Of a stretch of DNA of 25,065 nucleotides, positions 21,664-25,065 are shown one piece after another. The notes under the pieces are model-generated. The model saw nothing but the letters and a program-made list of their open reading frames with translations. It did not search any database and was not told the DNA's origin. The translations under genes were made by a program, and so were the position numbers. Where the stretch lies: the NCBI GenBank assembly GCA_910579965.1, contig CAJTWF010000037.1, positions 1 through 25,065 of the forward strand. The letters are read 5' to 3'. Origin of the DNA: an uncultured Oscillospiraceae bacterium (GTDB taxonomy: Bacteria; Bacillota; Clostridia; Oscillospirales; Oscillospiraceae). How positions within the stretch are numbered: position 1 is the stretch's first letter; every line of letters begins with the position of its first letter.

Positions 21664-22413
21664 ATGAGCGATTGGAGCAGCAGTTTTGACCTGCTCACCC
21701 GCACCACCGGCGCGGCCAGCACTACCGGCACTACCCCCAGCAAGGTGGACGACACCTACTATACCAACGAAAATTACACGGGGGAGCCCAGAGAGAAGGT
21801 CAAGGACAACTCCACCCTCACCTTTGAGGACATGCTTCTCCTGATGGTCACCCAGCTGCAAAACCAGACCATCGACAATCAGGCCGACACCAACGACATG
21901 ATGAACCAGCTTATTCAGATGACCGTCATGCAGGCCATGACCGAGATGAGCACCCAGGTGGAGGAGCTGACCCAGGCCAACGTCATGAGCTACGCCGCGT
22001 CCCTGGTGGGCAAGGAAGTGACTGTGGGCGTTTACAACGAGGAGACCAAGAAGATCGACGAGATCGTGGGCACCGTCACCGCAACCGGCATCTATGACGG
22101 CATGAACGTGATCTTTATCGGCGACAAGAGCTACACCCTCAGCAGCGTCATGGCCGTGGGCCGCCTGCCCAGCAAGCCGGACACCGAGGACCCTGACGGC
22201 ACCGAGAATCCCGACGACGTGGAAAAGCCCGGCGATACGGAGAATCCCGACGGCGTGGAGGGCGGCGGCGGAGCCCCGGACGCCGGAGACGAGAATAAGC
22301 CCGTTGAGGGCACAGGCGGAGATCAGGAGAACCCGGACAACACAGGCGATACTACCACAGACAGCGGCACGGAAGCTGCTGGAGAGAGCATCGGCGCCAC
22401 GGAAGGAATCTGA
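21664..22413 (+). CDS. flgD: Hook cap protein FlgD with acidic repeat tail
   Basis: The FlgD core is present: FEDMLLLMVTQLQNQTIDNQ, then ADTNDMMNQLIQMTVMQAM, then VMSYAASLVGKEVTVGV and a beta end (ATGIYDGMNVIFIGDKSYTL). FlgD caps the growing hook and is lost afterwards. The protein is 249 residues; the core ends near 175. The last 70 residues are a Glu/Asp/Pro/Asn/Gly-rich tail with repeated ENPD units, including a 36-bp step repeat. No Tudor or FnIII domain of the enterobacterial type is visible. The ATG has AAAGGAG upstream. Confidence 0.92.
   Translation: MSDWSSSFDLLTRTTGAASTTGTTPSKVDDTYYTNENYTGEPREKVKDNSTLTFEDMLLLMVTQLQNQTIDNQADTNDMMNQLIQMTVMQAMTEMSTQVEELTQANVMSYAASLVGKEVTVGVYNEETKKIDEIVGTVTATGIYDGMNVIFIGDKSYTLSSVMAVGRLPSKPDTEDPDGTENPDDVEKPGDTENPDGVEGGGGAPDAGDENKPVEGTGGDQENPDNTGDTTTDSGTEAAGESIGATEGI
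22204..22252 (+). repeat. 36-bp step repeat in the flgD tail
   Basis: GAGAATCCCGACG at 22204-22216 recurs at 22240-22252, 36 bp (12 codons) apart, encoding TENPDDVE and TENPDGVE. A weaker TEDPDG copy precedes it. The spacing in whole codons would let slippage change tail length without loss of frame. Confidence 0.65.
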
Positions 22414-22452
22414 TATCCGGGTTCCGGGCCGCGCCGGAAAGAGGATGGCGGT

Positions 22453-22857
22453 ATGATAGAACGAATTGAGCGGATTACTCCCGTGCAGGGAGCCAATCAG
22501 GTGGAGCAGGTCCAGCCGGTTCACCGCAGGGAGGCGGGGGGCCAGTTCGGCACGATGCTCCGCAGGGAACTGGAAAGCCCAGCCCAGGCCACCGAGAGCT
22601 TTGCCGTGGCCTTCTCCAAGCACGCCATGGCACGGGCCGAGGAGCGGGGCATCGAGGTGACGGACACCCTGATGGACCAGCTGGCCAGCAGCGTGGAGCG
22701 CGCGAGCGCCAAGGGAGCTACCAACATCCTGGCCTTCGACGCGACGCGGGCCTTTATTATCAACGTCCCCCACGGGCGGGTGATTACCACCATGTCCCAG
22801 GAGGAGATGGCAGAGAATATTTTCACAAACATCGACGGCGCTGTGCTTCTGAAATAG
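22453..22857 (+). CDS. TIGR02530-family flagellar operon protein
   Basis: The 134-residue protein matches the small family found between flgD and flgE in Firmicutes and related bacteria: FSKHAMARAEERGIEVTD, then VERASAKGATNILAFDATRA, then FIINVPHGRVITTMSQEEMA and FTNIDGAVLL at the end. Its biochemical role is not established; the constant place suggests a hook assembly function. It has no signal peptide or membrane segment. The ATG at 22453 has AAAGAGGA upstream, and an 88-nt gap with a short GC hairpin-like sequence leads to flgE. Confidence 0.88.
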   Translation: MIERIERITPVQGANQVEQVQPVHRREAGGQFGTMLRRELESPAQATESFAVAFSKHAMARAEERGIEVTDTLMDQLASSVERASAKGATNILAFDATRAFIINVPHGRVITTMSQEEMAENIFTNIDGAVLLK

Positions 22858-22945
22858 GAAAAGCAGGACCTTTGCAGGATGCTTTGGTCCCCCGCCCGAC
22901 TGACGGGGGACCGGCAGCGCCCAAAGAAAAGGAGATCTTTATTCC

Positions 22946-24280
22946 ATGACTGGTGCAATGTATGCCGCCATCGGCGGCCTGAAAACCCATATGGCAAACC
23001 TCAACGTGATCGGCAACAACATCGCAAACGTCAACACCAATGCCTACAAGGCCCAGAGAATGACCTTCCAGGAGTCCCTGTACACCACCAGCCGCTCCGG
23101 CAGCGACGGCGGCGTCAGCGCCGGCGGCAACAACCCCTCCCAGGTGGGCTACGGCGCGTCCATCGGGTCCATTGACCTGAACATGACCGCCGGCACCTAC
23201 AGCCCCACCGGCTTCGGCCTGGACTGCATGATCGACGGCGAGGGCTTCTTCATGGTGGGCGACAAGGACATGAAGATCAACAGCGCCGAGGACCTGACCA
23301 AGCCCAAGCTCAGCCGCATGGGCGACTTCTGGAAGGACCCGGAGGGGTATATCTGTGACCGCCGGGGCAATGTGCTCTATGGCTTCGCTATGGTGTATAA
23401 TCCTGACTATGATCCCACTCTGTCCGAGGAAGAAGCGGCCGCTAAGAAGGAAGCGGGCGGCGTGAACGTCTGGGATAAGCTGATTGTCAGCACTGAGCTG
23501 GTTCCCCTGCGCCTGCCCCTGTCGGCCTCTGTCCCGACGGAGGATAACGGCGGCATTGTTGACGGTAAGCAGATATGGCAGACCGGAGACCCTGTTTATG
23601 GGATGCTGAGTTCGCCGGATGCGGCCAACAACGCGGCCAGAACAAACGTCAGCCTGGCGGATACAGCGCTCCTGAATGAAGATGGCGCGTTTGATTTAAC
23701 CAAAATCAATGCAGCTGGCGTAAAGATTGGCGGTACCGTCAATGAAAAGGGCGAGGCTCAAGACATGACGAAGGATTATCTCGACAAGATGCAGATCCCT
23801 GTGCCCAACCTGCGGGACGAGGTCATCGGCATCAAGAACCTGCAGGTCAGCGAGCAGGGCGCTGTGATCGGCACCTGTGAGAACGGCCAGACCGTGGTGG
23901 TGGGCTACGCGGCTATCGCCAGCGTGGACTCCCCCGACGGCGTGACCCACATCGGCGGCCCCTACTATCAGGCACTGGAGGGCTCCGGCGACGTCCATGT
24001 CAGCGGCGTGGGCGGCGTTCTCACCGACAAGTTCCTCAACAATAAGAAAACCCTTGCGGGCGCGGGGCAGGGCGATGCCAGCACGCCCCCGCCTGTCACC
24101 GAGGCCATCGGCCAGGGCAAGGGCATCAAGATCCGCAACGCCGGCCTGGAGTCCTCCACCGCCGACGTGGCAACGGAGTTCTCCAACATGATCCTCACCC
24201 AGCGCGGCTATCAGGCCAACACCCGTATCGTCACCGTCACCGACTCCATGCTGGAGGAGCTGGTGAACATGAAGCGGTAA
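22946..24280 (+). CDS. flgE: Flagellar hook protein FlgE
   Basis: The N-end has the axial signature MANLNVIGNNIANVNTNAYK and QVGYGASIGSIDLNMTAG, then GLDCMIDGEGFFMVGD. The C-end has STADVATEFSNMILTQRGYQ and ANTRIVTVTDSMLEELVNMK. FlgE polymerises into the hook. Length (444) is within the family range, yet residues about 150-283 (23390-23800) are of lower GC, use other codons and lack the usual repetitive beta pattern. They begin with NPDYDPTLS, close to NPEYDPNLS at the start of the FlgK insert. The ATG has AAAAGGAGATC upstream. The FliK-FlgD-TIGR02530-FlgE block is complete. Confidence 0.94.
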   Translation: MTGAMYAAIGGLKTHMANLNVIGNNIANVNTNAYKAQRMTFQESLYTTSRSGSDGGVSAGGNNPSQVGYGASIGSIDLNMTAGTYSPTGFGLDCMIDGEGFFMVGDKDMKINSAEDLTKPKLSRMGDFWKDPEGYICDRRGNVLYGFAMVYNPDYDPTLSEEEAAAKKEAGGVNVWDKLIVSTELVPLRLPLSASVPTEDNGGIVDGKQIWQTGDPVYGMLSSPDAANNAARTNVSLADTALLNEDGAFDLTKINAAGVKIGGTVNEKGEAQDMTKDYLDKMQIPVPNLRDEVIGIKNLQVSEQGAVIGTCENGQTVVVGYAAIASVDSPDGVTHIGGPYYQALEGSGDVHVSGVGGVLTDKFLNNKKTLAGAGQGDASTPPPVTEAIGQGKGIKIRNAGLESSTADVATEFSNMILTQRGYQANTRIVTVTDSMLEELVNMKR

Positions 24281-24350
24281 GCCTGACCCATAGGGGCGGG
24301 CCCCGCCAGGGGGCGCGCAGAGCCCCGCAATGAAGCAGTCCCAACATCAT

Positions 24351-24377
24351 CCCCCGGCCGCCAAAGGCGGCCGGGGG
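24351..24377 (+). other. Strong intra-operon hairpin between flgE and flbD
   Basis: CCCCCGGCCGCC (24351-24362) pairs perfectly with GGCGGCCGGGGG (24366-24377) around AAA. No T run follows, so it is not a standard terminator. It sits shortly before the flbD ribosome site GAAAGGAG and could act as a 3' stabiliser of the flgE message or reduce flbD-motA read-through. Confidence 0.7.
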
Positions 24378-24399
24378 CCAGGAAGAAAGGAGAGCGGCC

Positions 24400-24615
24400 A
24401 TGATCGTTCTGACCAAGCGCAACAACGAGCGGTTCCTGCTCAACCACAACCAGATCGAGAGCATTGAGATGATTCCCGAGTCTAAGATCGTGATGATGAA
24501 TCGGGACTACTTCATCGTGAAGGAGGAGCCGGAGGTCATTATCAGGAAGATCCAGGAGTACAATGCCAAGGTGCAGGATGTACACAGGATCGTAACCGTT
24601 CAGGATAAGCGATAG
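24400..24615 (+). CDS. flbD: FlbD/SwrD-family small flagellar protein
   Basis: The 71-residue protein fits the family between flgE and motA: MIVLTKRNNERFLLNHNQIE, then SIEMIPESKIVMMNRDYFIV, then EEPEVIIRKIQEYN. In Bacillus subtilis the counterpart SwrD raises motor power for swarming, probably through the stator. No membrane segment is seen. The name here means the short Firmicutes protein, not the sigma-54 activator of Caulobacter. The ATG has GAAAGGAG upstream. Confidence 0.9.
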   Translation: MIVLTKRNNERFLLNHNQIESIEMIPESKIVMMNRDYFIVKEEPEVIIRKIQEYNAKVQDVHRIVTVQDKR

Positions 24616-24751
24616 GACCTGCTGGGACGTGTTTGAGGAGTGTTGAAGCCGCGGGCGCGCCGCGGGGGTGCGTCCGCGCCTCGACGTTGATCAAATGCGT
24701 CCCGCCATGGGATCATTTCTCCCTGCGCGGGAGTAAAATGGGTGGAAAAGT

Positions 24752-25065
24752 ATGAATATAACATATATTATCGGTGTAGTCGGCGCAATCGTCATCATGC
24801 TGATCGGTATGATGTTCGGCGGCGAGGGCGGGCTGCTGACTCCTACTCAGGTGGCGAACTTCTGGGACCCGGCCAGCGTGTTCATCACCATTGGCTGTAC
24901 GCTTTTCATTATCGTGGCCTCCTTCCCGCCCAGCGCCCTGAAGGATATCCCCAAGCATTTCAAGGTGCTGCTCAACACCAAGGGCAACGATCCGCTGGCT
25001 ATTATTGACGAGCTGGTGGAGCTGGCCCAGGTGGCCCGTAAAAACGGCCTGCTGGCCCTGGAGGA
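24752..25065 (+). CDS. motA: Motor stator protein MotA (cut by window end)
   Basis: The first 104 codons are present. The start MNITYIIGVVGAIVIMLIGM is the first membrane segment, then FWDPASVFITIGCTLFIIVA the second, then SFPPSALKDIPKHFKVLLNT and the start of the cytosolic loop with IIDELVELAQVARKNGLLAL. These match the MotA family, the proton (or sodium) channel stator that pushes on FliG. The second segment has IGCTL where IGGTL is common. ATG at 24752 has GGTGG upstream. The 136-bp gap after flbD holds GC-rich inverted repeats (CCGCGG at 24649-24654 and 24660-24665) but no clear promoter. The remainder of motA lies beyond 25065; motB would be expected next. Confidence 0.93.
   Translation, partial: MNITYIIGVVGAIVIMLIGMMFGGEGGLLTPTQVANFWDPASVFITIGCTLFIIVASFPPSALKDIPKHFKVLLNTKGNDPLAIIDELVELAQVARKNGLLALE

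Noticed and set aside
20334..21755. Long antisense frame opposite fliK
   Set aside because: Leu/Gly/Arg-rich shadow of Glu/Gln/Pro codons on the sense strand; fliK has the expected position and C-terminal domain.

Overview
The window is a stretch of a bacterial chromosome from a flagellated, high-GC member of the Clostridia. The Oscillospiraceae/Flavonifractor-Oscillibacter-like gut lineage is my inference. The evidence is the gene order (flgM-flgN-flgK-flgL-DUF6470-fliW-csrA followed by flgB-flgC-fliE-fliF-fliG-fliH-fliI-fliJ-x-fliK-flgD-TIGR02530-flgE-flbD-motA), the strong AGGAGG-type ribosome binding sites, TTGnnn/TATAAT sigma-A promoters, and GC-rich codon use with many GTG/TTG starts. 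No RNA genes, insertion sequences, integrases or CRISPR arrays were seen.

Left end (1-4600), not flagellar. A three-gene cassette starts from a clear promoter (29-57). It encodes an enlarged DUF2975-like membrane protein, a small Cro/C1-type HTH regulator and an unrecognised lipoprotein, and it closes with a hairpin overlapping the last stop codon. Next is a BlaI/MecI-type repressor gene overlapping an M56 (BlaR1-like) membrane metallopeptidase gene. Its promoter is overlapped and followed by two copies of an inverted repeat, TTCTA-N6-TAGAA, the likely autoregulatory operator. The M56 protein carries no recognisable penicillin-binding domain; its outer part is a different, unknown sensor domain. 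A perfect 18-bp hairpin separates it from the convergent pilZ-family gene.

Centre (4621-11997). A YcgR-like PilZ gene runs leftwards from its own sigma-A promoter. Rightwards runs the late/filament-junction operon: anti-sigma factor FlgM, chaperone FlgN, hook-filament junction proteins FlgK and FlgL, a YviE-like DUF6470 protein, and the FliW-CsrA translational control pair. A hairpin with a weak T run ends it.

Right (11998-25065). A 352-bp AT-richer intergenic region holds two tandem sigma-A promoters and drives the basal-body/hook operon: rod (FlgB, FlgC, FliE), MS ring and switch (FliF, FliG), export ATPase complex (FliH, FliI, FliJ), an unrecognised 348-residue protein, hook-length control (FliK), hook cap (FlgD), the TIGR02530 protein, hook (FlgE), FlbD and the start of MotA, which is cut by the window edge.

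The most notable pattern is that the surface-exposed middle parts of FlgK (861 aa), FlgL (506 aa) and FlgE (444 aa) carry long inserts. The FlgK and FlgE inserts have visibly lower GC and different codon use, the FlgK and FlgL inserts contain degenerate internal repeats, and FlgK and FlgE share a short entry motif, while the axial-core ends of all three proteins are conserved. The unknown gene between fliJ and fliK is the best candidate for an undescribed flagellar component.
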